A DNA stretch of 64,000 nucleotides from Pachyseris speciosa (Eukaryota > Cnidaria > Anthozoa > Scleractinia > Pachyseridae), in assembly GCA_016490735.1 (NCBI GenBank), contig JAEMWC010000365.1, positions 27,501 through 91,500 on the forward strand, in the 5' to 3' direction. This document shows positions 1 to 10,760 of this stretch, piece by piece (position 1 is the first letter of the stretch; every line of letters starts with the position of its first letter). Below the pieces are notes generated by a model. It ran no database searches and was not told where the DNA came from. It was given only the letters and a program-made list of their open reading frames with translations. The translations under genes were made by a program, and so were the position numbers.

Positions 1-214
1 TATACCTCCCTTAATATTTATATTTTGTTCGGTACCCGGGCAGTCCGAAATGGCTCACACCATTGTGCTTCAAACCACGTTGACTGCTTTTTCAATAACA
101 AAATAACTTCGTCACAGTGAGCAAAAACGCACTTGTGAGCAAAGTCACGTGACCAATGACGTCATCGCCCTTAGTCTTGTACAATAATTAGTTTATGGTA
201 AGACTTATTTCTAG

Positions 215-702
215 ACAACGTGGGGGTCTTGCTGCCCTCAAACTGACCAAGTTATTTGGGATTGACGATTTTCCAGCTGCAAAGGATTCTGGGAAGGTTC
301 TTATTATAATTATATATTGTTATTTAATTATTTATTATCATTTTTATTCAACCATAATTGTATGGCAGAACAAGCTCAAAATTATTCATAATGGCTTATT
401 TTATTGTTTCCATGCATGCATGTCACAACTTGTGGTTGTCTTCTCAAGACACTGTTTTCCAACCATGGTGTAATTTATTACATGTATGTGGCCAATGATT
501 GAAACAATGTCTTGGTATTTTTATTTTGATAACAAATGTATCTCTTCTCTCTTCTTTTCAGCCGACAACACCACCAGACAAGCTGTTTAAGGACAAGCAT
601 GTGGAATTTTTCTTTGTCTGCATAGGAACTAGCATCAAGTTGACCAAGTTTTTGTCTGTGGAGAAGACCAAGCCTTTTTTGAAAGTGGTTGTGACCTTAT
701 AA
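215..702 (+). CDS. possible 3'-terminal exons of an unrecognised plus-strand gene
   Basis: Two exon-like blocks join in phase. Block one (215-296) follows an acceptor ending TTTCTAG and ends GGGAAG before GT; it reads as a basic and hydrophobic stretch containing LTKLFGIDDFPAAKDSGK. Block two (562-702) follows a strong pyrimidine-rich acceptor (CTTCTTTTCAG), reads PTTPPDKLFKDKHVEFF and stops at 700-702. Block one contributes one base plus 27 codons, so block two enters in phase 0, as required. An AATAAA lies at 1010-1015. I do not recognise the protein. The 5' part would lie before the window. It could also be a fragment of a mobile element; the claim rests only on splice-site and phase agreement. 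Confidence 0.3.
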
Positions 703-1074
703 AAGCATTGGTTGATTTGATTTCTTCTTATTATGTTTTTTTTTTATTTTAAATAACCCCAGAGTATTTCAGGCGTTCTTCACTTTTTGCAAGAGACTGT
801 ATTACTACAGTACAAAGTGACAATGAATTCAAAGGAACCAAGTTTGCCAGCTCAAATTTTGTGAAGTTATACAGAATTAAATATGTGACTGATCATCGCA
901 GTTATGATCATTAACCCGCAGTTGAAATATATGGTTTTCATATATTCATTCTCATTTATACAGAATTGTTGTTTTAAATTTTTTGTATATAAAGTGTTTT
1001 TAGAACGTCAATAAACTATTTGTGGACAACTGCATGTTTTGTGCAAATAATTGTGTTAATGTTATAGTTTGGGG

Positions 1075-1355
1075 TGCCTGGCAAGGTGTGTTCTGAGAAC
1101 ACGACTAAAGGTGTGCTTTGTTACACATCAAGAAGTGTCACAAAACACATCTTTCTGTAGAACACACCTGAAAGTGTGTCAAATTTAGGACAAGCGTGAA
1201 ACACAACTTAAGGTGTGTTTTGGGAACACACCAAGGTGTGTTTAGATAGCTCACCAAGGTGTGTTCGGGTAACACATGAAAAGGTGTGTATTTATACACA
1301 ACTCTATGTGTGTTGTTTTGAGGGCAAAAAAGGTGTGTTGCGGTAACACACCTTA
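1075..1355. repeat. modular repeat built from AAGGTGTGTT / AACACACC words
   Basis: About ten diverged copies of the word AAGGTGTGTT and its reverse complement AACACACC are strewn over about 280 bp, often paired as a short hairpin with 5-8 bases between word and anti-word. The right end closes with a GTGTGTT...AACACACCTT hairpin. No coding content. It looks like a non-autonomous element or degenerate satellite. Confidence 0.6.
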
Positions 1356-1359
1356 TTTA

Positions 1360-2378
1360 AGAGTGAACAGAATAACAAAAACAAGAACGGCGATTCTTGT
1401 CATTTTTGACAAGACATCATATGATCTGTAACCAGAAAGTTTGAAGCTGGTGATTGATACGTTGCATCGAGTGCAGGTCAGAACATTTTTAATGTGTGTT
1501 ATTTTTTTGAAAAGTGACGATGACGCTGGAAAGATTTTCAATGGTGGATTATTGCTGCAAATTTTAGCTGAAGTTCTTGTTTGTTCAGTTTGTTTTGAAT
1601 AGACTGGCCCGAGAGCAGAGTTACAGATTGGTGACGTCGACACTTGTTGTTGAATACGTATTTTCAATTTCGTTTAGTTAAGTTCAAAAACTCATTCGGT
1701 ATTTCCGTAAATAAAAGTGCGTTTTACTATTAGCTAAACATTAACAGCCCGGAAAATTTTTTAACACGATCCCAGCACTGTTTCTTGTCGTTCTAAAACA
1801 CTCAGCAATGAAAAGTTGAATTCCATTTGTGTTTCGGTTCCAGTTTCGAAATTTCTACTCGTTAATTCCGCTGCGAGACGACTAATGTTTTAATGGCTGC
1901 CGTTCCGAGGGAAAATTTTATTGAGCTTTCTGTTTGCTGAAGCGTAAATTGACCATATAAGGTAGTGCAGGTAATGAGCTGAGAGCCTGTGTCTGGCTAG
2001 CCAATGAAAATGCTGGAAATATGATATCCGTAGTTCAGTCTTTAATAAAAGGTAATATCAAATGGTATTAAGGACTATGAGAACTTCCTGTGTGCCTAAT
2101 TTTGTTTCAGTGTCATTCCTCTGGGCTGTTATATTAGGAAAAACCATTTCATCTGATGAAAGCCCCTGACCCAGGCCTTAAAGTGCTTGAGTTGCTCGTT
2201 TTTCTACCGCCGTTCAAGGTGAACGAAGATTCTGGTTAGAAGATTAGGGATCCTGAAAGGAAGTCGTGAAACAGGGAGTGGACTTTTGTCTACAAAACAG
2301 GTCTCATTACTAAACTTGGTGTGCACTCAAATACAAGCTCACAACCGCAGGCCGAGGACAAAAACAATTCTTACTCAC
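1360..2378. other. no gene recognised
   Basis: I see no convincing exon. The receptor gene at 2379-8319 runs leftwards into this stretch and ends its last visible exon with a good donor, so a further exon or exons may exist here or beyond the window, but I could not identify one with TPR-like sequence. Confidence 0.4.
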
Positions 2379-5300
2379 CTAAATGAAAATAGGCTACACC
2401 AAGTGTTTCAAATGCTGTGGCGGTTTCGGCATGCAACCCAAGGATATTCTCTCTTAGAGTGGACGCCATCTGCAAAGGCACCAATGCATCGCTAATTTGG
2501 CCAGATTTGTACTGGGTGAATCCGAGGCAATGATAGCTCGTTGCTGTGTCTATGTGATTACCCAGCAGTTTTGATCTAAGTTCTGATGCCATTTTGAATG
2601 ACCAGGTGGCTTTCTTGAGGTCATTCATCTTAAAGTGAATATCTCCCAGTAAATGGTAGCTTGAAGCTGTATCTATGTGTTCAGGTGATAAACTCAATCT
2701 CATTGTCAATGCTTGCTTACCAGCATCAAGTGCTTCGCTGTAATTGTTCAGGAAAAGATAGGTGCCACTTAGCTCATAGAAACTGGCAGCAGTATCTTTG
2801 TGGCAACCCCGAGATACTTTTAGCAGCTCTCCAGCGGCTTGGAATTGTTTAGCAGCCACCTCGTACTTACCCTGCTCGAAATGAGCCCTTCCAAGGCGAT
2901 AATAGAGAAAAGCTGTAATCGAATCCTTGATACCCAACCTTTGCCTCTTATCCAACTCTTGTTGAAATGACTTTTCAGCCTCAAAATAACGACCTTCCTG
3001 AAGATAAACAGCGCCTTGGCCAATTACAGTCTTTGATAGTTCCTTGTAATCTTTTAAGCACTCCTCTCTTATCTTTGACGCCCTTTGATACAATTTGAGA
3101 GCCTCACTGTGGCTACGTTTCATATCCAAAGCGAATGAACCAAGATGGTCGTAAATTCTTACGACGGACACGTAGACCTCAGCATCAAACTCCTCGGGCC
3201 TTGACCTTGAAAAACTTTCCAGTTCTACACAAGCAGATACTAACTTGTTTAAATCACAAAATGCAGATAAATCGACCGTAGACTGTCCATCATAAGTTTC
3301 CCGAAGACTCCCTAAAGAATTCGTGCAACAAGTAAGTGACAAAATAATCTTCCTGACCATATTTGTGTCAAGTGTTGCGCCATTGTTTTCTTGAAAAAGT
3401 TGCATTCTGATGTCAAAAGCTTTCTCAAACGAAAGAGAGGCCGCCTTGAAGTTCTTCAGTTCATCTTGCACTAAACCAAGAAGATGGTAATTTTGAGCTG
3501 TGTCTTCATGGTTTTCCAGTGCGTTCTTAAGTTGGTCAGTTATAAAGAGAAAACCTTCAGCAGCTTCGTGGTTACAGCCAAGGGTTTGCAGTGCATTACA
3601 ACACGTCTCTAATACTCTAACAGGGAGGGACCCCTCTTCAAACAAAACCAAGAGAACGTTTTGCATTCTAACGAGTGATCTGACAATGCTGGAAGGTTCA
3701 GTCTTGTTACCAAGAGCCTTGTAGAGACTCGGTAACAGATCAGCCAATAGCACAAAAAAGAAAGCATCTTGGTTGGCAAGACAGGCCTCAGCAAAGCTTG
3801 TATCTAATGAGGAGTCTGTAACAAAGAAGCTACAAAGCGCTGGAGACAGAGACGAAGTCTCAAGCTCATTTCTGCAAAGAAATTCGAAGTGCGATGCCTT
3901 TATCGTGTCCTCTTTTGTACTGTAACAAACGGCAAGTATATGATAAGCAAGGTCACGAAGAACTCTTTCGTCAATGCCATTGGCTAAACGATCTACAGCA
4001 AGATTAACGGCCGTAATTCCCTCGTCAAGCTTTCCGCGAAGAAGTTCATTGACGCCAAGATACAACGCATACTTTGCTGGGAAAGGGGGATCAATATCGC
4101 CAGCATGAAAGGGCTGATCTACGTCTTGACTGTCCAGGTAAAACCAGCCGAGGCGGCCAAAAGACTTGGCCGCAAGTAACTCACGTTCATCTTTAGAACA
4201 TTGCCTTCTCTCCGCCTCCACCAAGGCCGTCTGATAAAGATTGTTAAATTGTGATGGGTCTTGACCAGATATAGAATAGAGAAATAGTTCTGCAATTGAC
4301 AGTACTTCAACAGCCTGTGAGTAGAGTTCGTCCTCCTTTGTTCCCTGAACAAGGGATGACAGGATGGCCTCCGACTGATTAAAGAACATCCTGATGGCGT
4401 CATTAGAATGACCAGTGAGAAAAAGCTTGTTAGCTTCTGAGAAGCTAGTGATGTAATGTTTGTAGAAACGAAGCTGCGCGGTGAGATACATGTTACCAAC
4501 GTCCCGGTCTTTAGCTTTCTCTTCGTCAACAAACGATCGCAGAAGTGAATGAATCGCGAATGATGTAAATTCGTCGTTACTATCCAACAAAGATTTACGT
4601 GCCAGTGATTTTAGAGTTCTCTTGACAACTCTTTCTGGTCTTTCCTTTAAGCCTAAAACAGATCTTGCTTCTTCGATTCCGAAGTCGCCAGGAAAAACAG
4701 CCAGAGATACGAATGCCTTTGAGTCCGCAGGGCTTAGTCTCTTAAAAGATGTGTTGATTAGGGCCTTGAGAGTGGCATCTTCACAAAAACTCTCATTATC
4801 CAACACCTCAATTAGAGGCGAATCCTTCAGTTCCTCTAAAAGTTCATTAACCGATGTGTTTTCGTCAACAATGATGCTACACATCAATCGCATGGCAAGT
4901 GGAACGTGTCCGCATACTTCAGGAATGGAATTTAAGACATCGTCTGATTTACGGTTGGGCAGTAAACACTTGACTAAGCTTGCTGAAGAATCTTTGTCAA
5001 GTACACCAACTTTCTCAAGATGGACAGGAATCTTATGCTCCAAATAGTCTAGAGATTCACGAGTCGTGAATAGCATCTTAATATGGCAGCACTGGGCTAA
5101 AATGTCTTCTGTAAACCTTAACACTTCCTCCTTTAGTTTGGTATCTTTAGATTCCAGGAGATCATCAGCATTATCCAACATTAAAACAAACGGACCCTGA
5201 AACTGCTGCAGGCACTGAAGAAGCCAATGGGCTGGAGAAATGGAAGGAGACTGTTTTACGTACCCAAGTACGCTAAGCAATCTTGAGACAAGTTCATTTT

Positions 5301-5527
5301 ACTTCTCATTCCTCGAAGGGATATAAAGTAGACGGGAACCTCCTTCTCGCGTAGGCGATGTGCTACGTTGATAGCCAGTGAAGTCTTTCCAAATCCTGGC
5401 GGGCCCCATATGTCAACTAGTCGTGTACATTCAGCTGTTAAACGATCAAGGACTGCTTCACACTCTTCTTGGCGGCCAACAAAATGCGGTATTTTATCAG
5501 GTATACATGGCGCCGGAAACGAGGGAC
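2379..5527 (-). CDS. NB-ARC and TPR exon of an NLR-like receptor, with an apparent 1-nt frameshift
   Basis: Second visible exon of the gene starting at 8319. It opens after an acceptor (TTTGCTCTTAAG) in the phase left by exon 1. The protein shows FVGRQEEC, then a Walker A GPPGFGKTS (5379-5405), a Walker B-like FVLMLDNADDLL, an RNBS-B-like MLFTTRESL and a GLPL-like CGHVPLAMRLM. This is the order of the NB-ARC/STAND NTPase module that switches between ADP and ATP forms. A winged-helix-like stretch and about 600 residues of alpha-solenoid follow. The last third is clear kinesin-light-chain-like TPR with 42-residue units repeating H-x-DTA-x-SYHxLG. The exon ends at a good donor (CATTTAG, then GTGAGT), so the gene continues leftwards. 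Oddity: the Walker A frame runs on past an AAAA run (5297-5300, minus) into a short stop, while the long frame begins just after it. One base appears lost in that run, through real pseudogenisation or an assembly error. Confidence 0.85.
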
Positions 5528-5569
5528 CTTAAGAGCAAAGAATACCTTTACAAGTATGTCCACAAGGGG

Positions 5570-5935
5570 TGGTACGACGGAAACAGAAGCACAAGTATCC
5601 TACATGTAATCTATTGCGACAAAAGCATAAGCGCATTATGCTTACGTCCGTGGTTGCGCATGCCTTATCCTGCTCTGCACTTGCGACACAACGACGCAAG
5701 CATAAGCATAAACACAAAAATGCAGTTTTTTTTTAAGTAAACCGGCGAGATGACGAAAATACTAGCATGAGAACAAGCACAAAAAGAGGCCATCATCACC
5801 GATATTTTATTCTTGGTCCTCCCCTTCCATCGTTTGTAACACAAGGTTATGAAACTGCTCATGGTACGTCACGTTATGCTTATCGCACGTGTAAACGTAC
5901 TTGTGCTTATGCTTACGTTTAGGCTCATGACTGTC
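5570..5935. repeat. intronic modular repeat of AAGCATAAGCAC words
   Basis: In the intron between the HEPN and NB-ARC exons. Copies of AAGCACAAGT, AAGCATAAGC and reverse complements such as CTTGTGCTTATGCTTACG alternate over about 365 bp, with the outer parts in opposite orientation. It has the same word-repeat design as the elements at 1.1, 10.5, 26.1 and 53.3 kb, but a different word. No coding potential. Confidence 0.5.
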
Positions 5936-7059
5936 AGCGAGGAGAGGGACTGTGGTAAAACAATCACAGCACTTCACGTACGGCTTGTAACTAGTCCTCT
6001 GTGAACTTGATATCAGTAAATTAACTTGTCAACAAAAAGAGGAAAACCAAAATGATGTGTGATTGCGCATAATAACGTTGAAAAAACGGGGTATAGTAGT
6101 TGTCAAAATAATTACCTTTACCATGACAAATTACGGTCATTTATGGGGTCTTGTTGCGGACAAAAACAAGTACTGATGGTAAATACATGTTAAAAAACAT
6201 AATACGTGAGTCGAAAATTGTAAAATAGATACAAGGCAATTAAAAATATAGTCGAGAAGTTAAGCATAAAAAGTATGAATCGCAAACGAGAAAACGTTGA
6301 CCAGTTGTCTTGTCAGTCTATGGCATACCTGCGGAGAGTAGGCTTCGATCCAAAATGGCAGTGAATTAGCTACCTAATATTGCAGATGTTTTGTCTTCCT
6401 TGCTAGATTTATATAAAAGAATCGCAAAGGTAGCCTAGTTTAGCGTCATATGACAGTATTCTTGTTTCGTCGCCTTGATGAGTATGAGAGGACGCTAGTG
6501 AACAGATATTTTGTAGATATAGAGCTACATTTTTTTTTACCATGGATGTATTTTACAATTTTCGACTTAAGTAGTTTTCCAACCCGTTGTTACAATAAAT
6601 ATATTTCTGTTTTTGACCGCAAAGGGACGCCATAGCCTTAACAGTTATATTAGTCCATATATAATAGCAGCGTATACGGGCTTACGTGACAGCCGTTTAA
6701 TTTAGCGTTGCGGAAACCGTGGCTTTAAATCCCGTTGAAGTCTTAAAAGTTTTTCTTTCACGCATCCTTCTTTGCCCTTAATAAAAAAAAAACAACAAAA
6801 AACTGAACGCTCCGTGCAAAAAATATACTCATTACACTACTCAAGACAATACTCGGGTAACTTGTTTATGTGTCTCACGGACAGGAAGCGTATAATTAAA
6901 TGGAAATATGGATTTATATACCGCACATATCAGAGAGTCTCGTGGCGGTTTAAAATTCTTCGATGGGGTGAGATCGGACGTCAGCCTGAAAAGGCGCCTC
7001 TGGCAGCCGCTATCAGTCCATCGTTGATCTCACCCACCCACCCAACCCACGCACTAGTG

Positions 7060-7201
7060 AATGTGAAAGACAGATGAGAGTTACAGATAGACTACAACAC
7101 CGGGAACTATGTCCCCTACTCTTTTCGAACAGTGTGTGGGTTCTTTAACGTTCCACAGATTATCAAGAACAATTATCTGAGAAGACTAGAAAGTGTAACC
7201 C

Positions 7202-7239
<38 letters not shown>

Positions 7240-7330
7240 ATTATTTAAAGACCCTGAGTGTTGGTCCGGCCGGGGTTTGAACCCGCGACCTCCCGCACGG
7301 TAGTCCGGTGTTCTACCAACTGAGGTAACC
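7060..7330 (-). mobile_element. tRNA-derived SINE, minus orientation
   Basis: The head (7264-7329, minus) reads like a tRNA: an A-box-like CTCAGTTGGTAGAACACC and a B-box GGTTCAAACCC. A body containing TTTAAATAATTGAGGAGAAAG and GGCAG-like motifs follows. The same body recurs at 45.99-46.29, 46.31-46.51 and, without a head, 42.97-43.09 kb. It lies in the receptor intron. It is not a functional tRNA gene, because the cloverleaf is imperfect and a shared non-tRNA body follows. Confidence 0.75.
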
Positions 7331-7364
7331 AGTTTTTCTACAATAGAAAAAGATTCAGACTAAC

Positions 7365-8319
7365 CTGCTGCGGTTTCCCTTTGAATAGCTTGCTTTATGT
7401 CGTCAACGTTTGCTTTTAATTCTGTCACTTTAGCTTTGACATCGATTATTTCCGCCGTTATTTCTGACCCCACTTCTTCCACTTTCTTCGTTACATCAAC
7501 CACTCCAGTTTTCACATCTTTCACTGTCGTATTCACATTAGTTACTGTTGTATTCACATCTTCTACTCCTGACTTTACCTCGTCCACTTTGTCCGTCACA
7601 GCTGTCACCTCACTCTTCACATCGTCGACGGCTGATCCGACATCTTTCACTTGACACTCGATTTGATCCAAGTTATCTTCAATCTGCTTGAACTTCTCTG
7701 TCCTCAGCTCTTTCTCCAACTCTTGAACCCTTGTCGTTGGAAAGTCTGTTTCACTTAACTTTCCAATATCGTCAATCTTGGCAGTGTTTTGTCTAAGCGC
7801 AGCAAAGGCATCCTTTGCTAGCTGTATGTACTGACCAAAGATTCGCTTGCCAATTTGTTTCGTATCAATCTGGTGGCAAAGAGAGTTTCGAAGCAAACGA
7901 AGCTGATCCAGGGCTAAAGCAAAAGTCTCCGCCTGGTCTCCAGAGGAACTTATAACAGTAGAATGAAATGTTCCTTTTGGCAGTCGACGGGGCTTTACGT
8001 ACAAAGAGCTCAATGTAGCAAGCCCTCCTCTTCCGTCTGGCCTGGCAAAACTTTGTGCAAACAGAGTGGCTTCAAACAAAGCTGTACAATCCCAGTCGTT
8101 GAAAGACTTACGAGTTGGCACATACTTCGTCTTCCCACCCTCTTTTGCAAGGAACAGGCTCCGAACTTTAGGAGAGTCGTCCCACTTTTGTGAGCTACCA
8201 GAAGCTACCAGGGTGTCCCACATAAACGCAAACACCAGACGTAAGGCAACTGGGAACTCATCAAGCACCACGGTGGAGAACTTGAAAAAGTTCAGTTGCT
8301 CAGGAGAAAACGTACTCAT
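7365..8319 (-). CDS. first coding exon: HEPN (DZIP3-like) domain plus heptad coiled coil of the NLR-like receptor
   Basis: Starts at the ATG at 8319 and ends at a donor (GCAGCAG, then GTTAGT) at 7364, in phase 1, which fits the NB-ARC exon ending at 5527. Residues 1 to about 190 resemble the N-terminal HEPN domain of DZIP3-like proteins that caps many cnidarian NB-ARC/TPR proteins. RNSLCH at residues 144-149 matches the HEPN RNase signature R-x4-6-H. Residues 200-318 are a striking coiled coil of 7-residue steps (DVxxxV, with Val, Asn and Thr rich turns) that probably oligomerises the receptor. The joined product, HEPN - coiled coil - NB-ARC - TPR, has the sensor-switch-effector layout of an innate immune receptor. 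The immune role is inferred from architecture; the ligand is unknown. Confidence 0.85.
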
Positions 8320-8809
8320 AGCGGGACAGTTAATGGGAACTCTTCTTAATGGTTCAGCAAAAACACTTCAAACGATCAATGAAGTTCCTAAAAAAAATTA
8401 GAAATTTATTGTCAAGGTTTTTTTTTATAATTTATTCTACACGGCGAAAATTAGCAATCGTGTCGGGATTCCTGTACATAGGTTCCAACTCCAGCTTCTA
8501 AGAATTTCTAGGATTTTTTTGTTCCAAAGAAGAAGCTTAATAACTAATTGTGCCCTAGACCTAATCTTCGCTTCTTAAGTCATGGAAAAATGACAAATAA
8601 CTATGCCTAATACAGCAAAAGCTACTGGCTGTGTAACCTGAAACCTTCCACTCAGTAAACATGGCACAACACTCGTTTAATAATCATTACTCGCTTGAGA
8701 AGCCGTGGAAAACCCGAAGCAGAACGGACTTTATTTCATTTCCTTCTTTTTGAACGATTAATCTCATCATGTAGAAATTGGAAGTTCATCTGGCTGATGA
8801 AGTTTGAGT

Positions 8810-9235
8810 CGTTAATTAAGACTTCAGAAGCGTATGTGAAATGTTTATTCGACACGCCGGCACTCAATCGTATATTTTCTAGTTTGTAAGACCGAAAAAC
8901 ATTTTCCTGGGCGCATCTTTGTAAGGTTGTGCTCCAGGAGAGTGTGTCCGCGTAAAAAGATTTGCTGAAGAGGACGGTAGTTCGGAAGCCTTGCACGTGC
9001 TGAGCTTACTTTGGTTGATTGATCGATGAAGAGAACGATAAGCTTATCTCACGGCTCGATCTTATCATGTAGATCTGGCAAGGCGAAGTTTGTTATTCAA
9101 CACGCCGGCACTCAATCGTATGTTTTCTACTTCGAAAGGCCTAAAAACATTTTCCTGGGCATATCTTTGTAAAGTTGCGCTACAGTAGAGTTTGTCCGCG
9201 TAAAGAGTTGCTGAAGGAAGCGTCACACGTGCGGT
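8810..9235. repeat. tandem duplication upstream of the NLR-like gene
   Basis: 8848-9000 and 9096-9235 share long near-matches (ACACGCCGGCACTCAATCGT, AACATTTTCCTGGGC, GTCCGCGTAAA, CACGTGC) in direct orientation about 250 bp apart. A weaker third block (CTTCGAAAGACCGAAAA) is at about 9690. They lie 0.5-1.4 kb upstream of the receptor start codon and may be duplicated promoter-proximal sequence or a local repeat. Confidence 0.6.
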
Positions 9236-9239
9236 CTAT

Positions 9240-9985
9240 CGATCAATCGAAATGAACGAACAACTTATCTCCCAGCTCGTTTACCCCTAAATCGCTGTGC
9301 CAACTCTATGTTTTGAGCTTTTTTGAGGTACATAAACGAATATTACCATATACCTATTTGCGTTTGGTAATAATCCGCATTAAACTTAGAGTACCCTCGA
9401 TAAAGACACTCGCAAAACAATTTTACGTGTTTCGCTCCGTCGAAACTACGCATACGAAAAGAAACATCCCAAGTGTGTAAACATTTTCGATTTTCAAACG
9501 GCTAACTAAAGTTGTCAAGAATCAAATGAATAGAAAGCTTTAACAAAAGTTAAGCATCAGTCACGAACGAGCCGAAATTATCGGCGGGTTGATGTTCAGT
9601 TTAGGAGGAAGCTTGAATTCGAGGGAAGCGAATTAATTAGATAGTACCCGCGCTCACTGCGGTAGAATTCCTCTGTGCAGTATGTCTCCACTTCGAAAGA
9701 CCGAAAACGGAAAACCACGTTCATGTGCATCATACTGTGTATATAGGTTTCTTAAGTTGATCATGTCGATCTCAACCTAGCCAAGTTTCGCCGCAAAAAC
9801 GGTTTGACACAAAATTTTTGAAGCTTAGCACGCGCTGCCGTTCTCCGGCGATCGATCACACATATTCATTTCTTCTTAGCGGTCTTTTGCGAACACTGAA
9901 AATCGACTATTGAAATCGGCTATTCTTACTTTACAATGGGCATCTTAAATCGCGCGAGAGCTTCAAGCCAATTTACTTACAGTTT
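9240..9985. other. no gene recognised
   Basis: AT-rich sequence with no convincing exon, apart from the weak third copy of the upstream repeat near 9690. Confidence 0.5.
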
Positions 9986-9987
9986 CT

Positions 9988-10088
9988 ACAACATCGCGCG
10001 CGACGCGATTCGCGTAGCGCGCGACGCGAATCATGTAGCGCGCGACGCGAATCGCGTAGCGCGCGACGCGATTAACGTCGCGCGCGAG
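9988..10088. repeat. 21-bp CG-rich minisatellite
   Basis: Four to five copies of a 21-bp unit, GCGATTCGCGTAGCGCGCGA with variants (GCGAATCATGTA, GCGATTAACGTC). Each unit contains GCGCGCGACGCG. It is an abrupt CpG-dense island in otherwise AT-rich DNA. One frame reads as a repeated 7-residue peptide VARDANR, but I see no gene around it. Confidence 0.75.
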
Positions 10089-10477
10089 GGTGGCAACTTA
10101 CTTTTGGGCGGTACTGTATATGAAGTACTGAAAGTCAGTTTATTGCTCGCCCACGTGCCAAGCTCACCACAGGCAACCCAATCATAGTATGTGACACGTG
10201 GGGTTATTTACGGATTTGAAGCTGCAGATATTTGTGGTATATATTTGAAGAATGTCAAAATAAAATAGTATTTATCTTTATTTTATGGTTTCTTCAAGTG
10301 TCCTGCGCAGTCAAAAGCCAAATTTCTGGGCATTTGCACGTGAAAATTGCAGAGGATTGAGTCGAGTTGTCGGTGTTTCTAACAAGCCGTATTATAGATA
10401 ATAGGTAGTTTAAGAAACGAGGACGGGAACGTCAACGAGAACGTCACCAAACAATAGGTTTAATTAGCAAAAACACA

Positions 10478-10760
10478 CACTGTAAAATGAAAAGAGCCAA
10501 CTTGACCCCAAAAATGGGGCCGAAACGGTCGAGTCCAGAATGGTACTATTTTAGGGCCAATTCAGCCTCACTTAAATGGGGCTGTTTTGGTACCAATTTT
10601 GGGGGCTAAATCTACACTTGTACTAGACCATGTGAAGGGCCAGTATGGAAAATACAAGTGCCATTTGGGAATTTTCAGTGGCCAAAACAGCCCCCTCAAA
10701 TTTTAGCCCTCTTGCAAACGACCCCACCAAAAAGAGCCAATTCGGCTCCATATTGGGCCA
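10478..10760. repeat. left modular inverted arm (GGGGCCAA words)
   Basis: Begins CACTGTAAAATGAAAAG and contains many diverged copies of GGGGCC/GGCCAA and their complements (AATGGGGC, AGGGCCAATTC, GAGCCAATTCGGCTCC). It pairs with 17140-17419 in inverse orientation. No coding potential. Confidence 0.65.

Noticed and set aside
1353..1667. 104-codon open frame on the minus strand below the NLR-like gene
   Set aside because: No TPR or other resemblance, no fitting acceptor found, and it overlaps repeat sequence; not accepted as the missing 3' exon.
2661..5047. Several plus-strand open frames of 60-140 codons
   Set aside because: Antisense shadows of the NB-ARC/TPR exon, which has strong family homology on the minus strand.
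7264..7329. tRNA gene on the minus strand
   Set aside because: Good A/B-box resemblance, but the cloverleaf is imperfect and a SINE body shared with three other loci follows; the heads at 46.2 and 46.4 kb were rejected for the same reason.
9936..10187. Protein with VARDANR repeats
   Set aside because: Produced by the 21-bp CG-rich minisatellite; the flanks show no gene structure.
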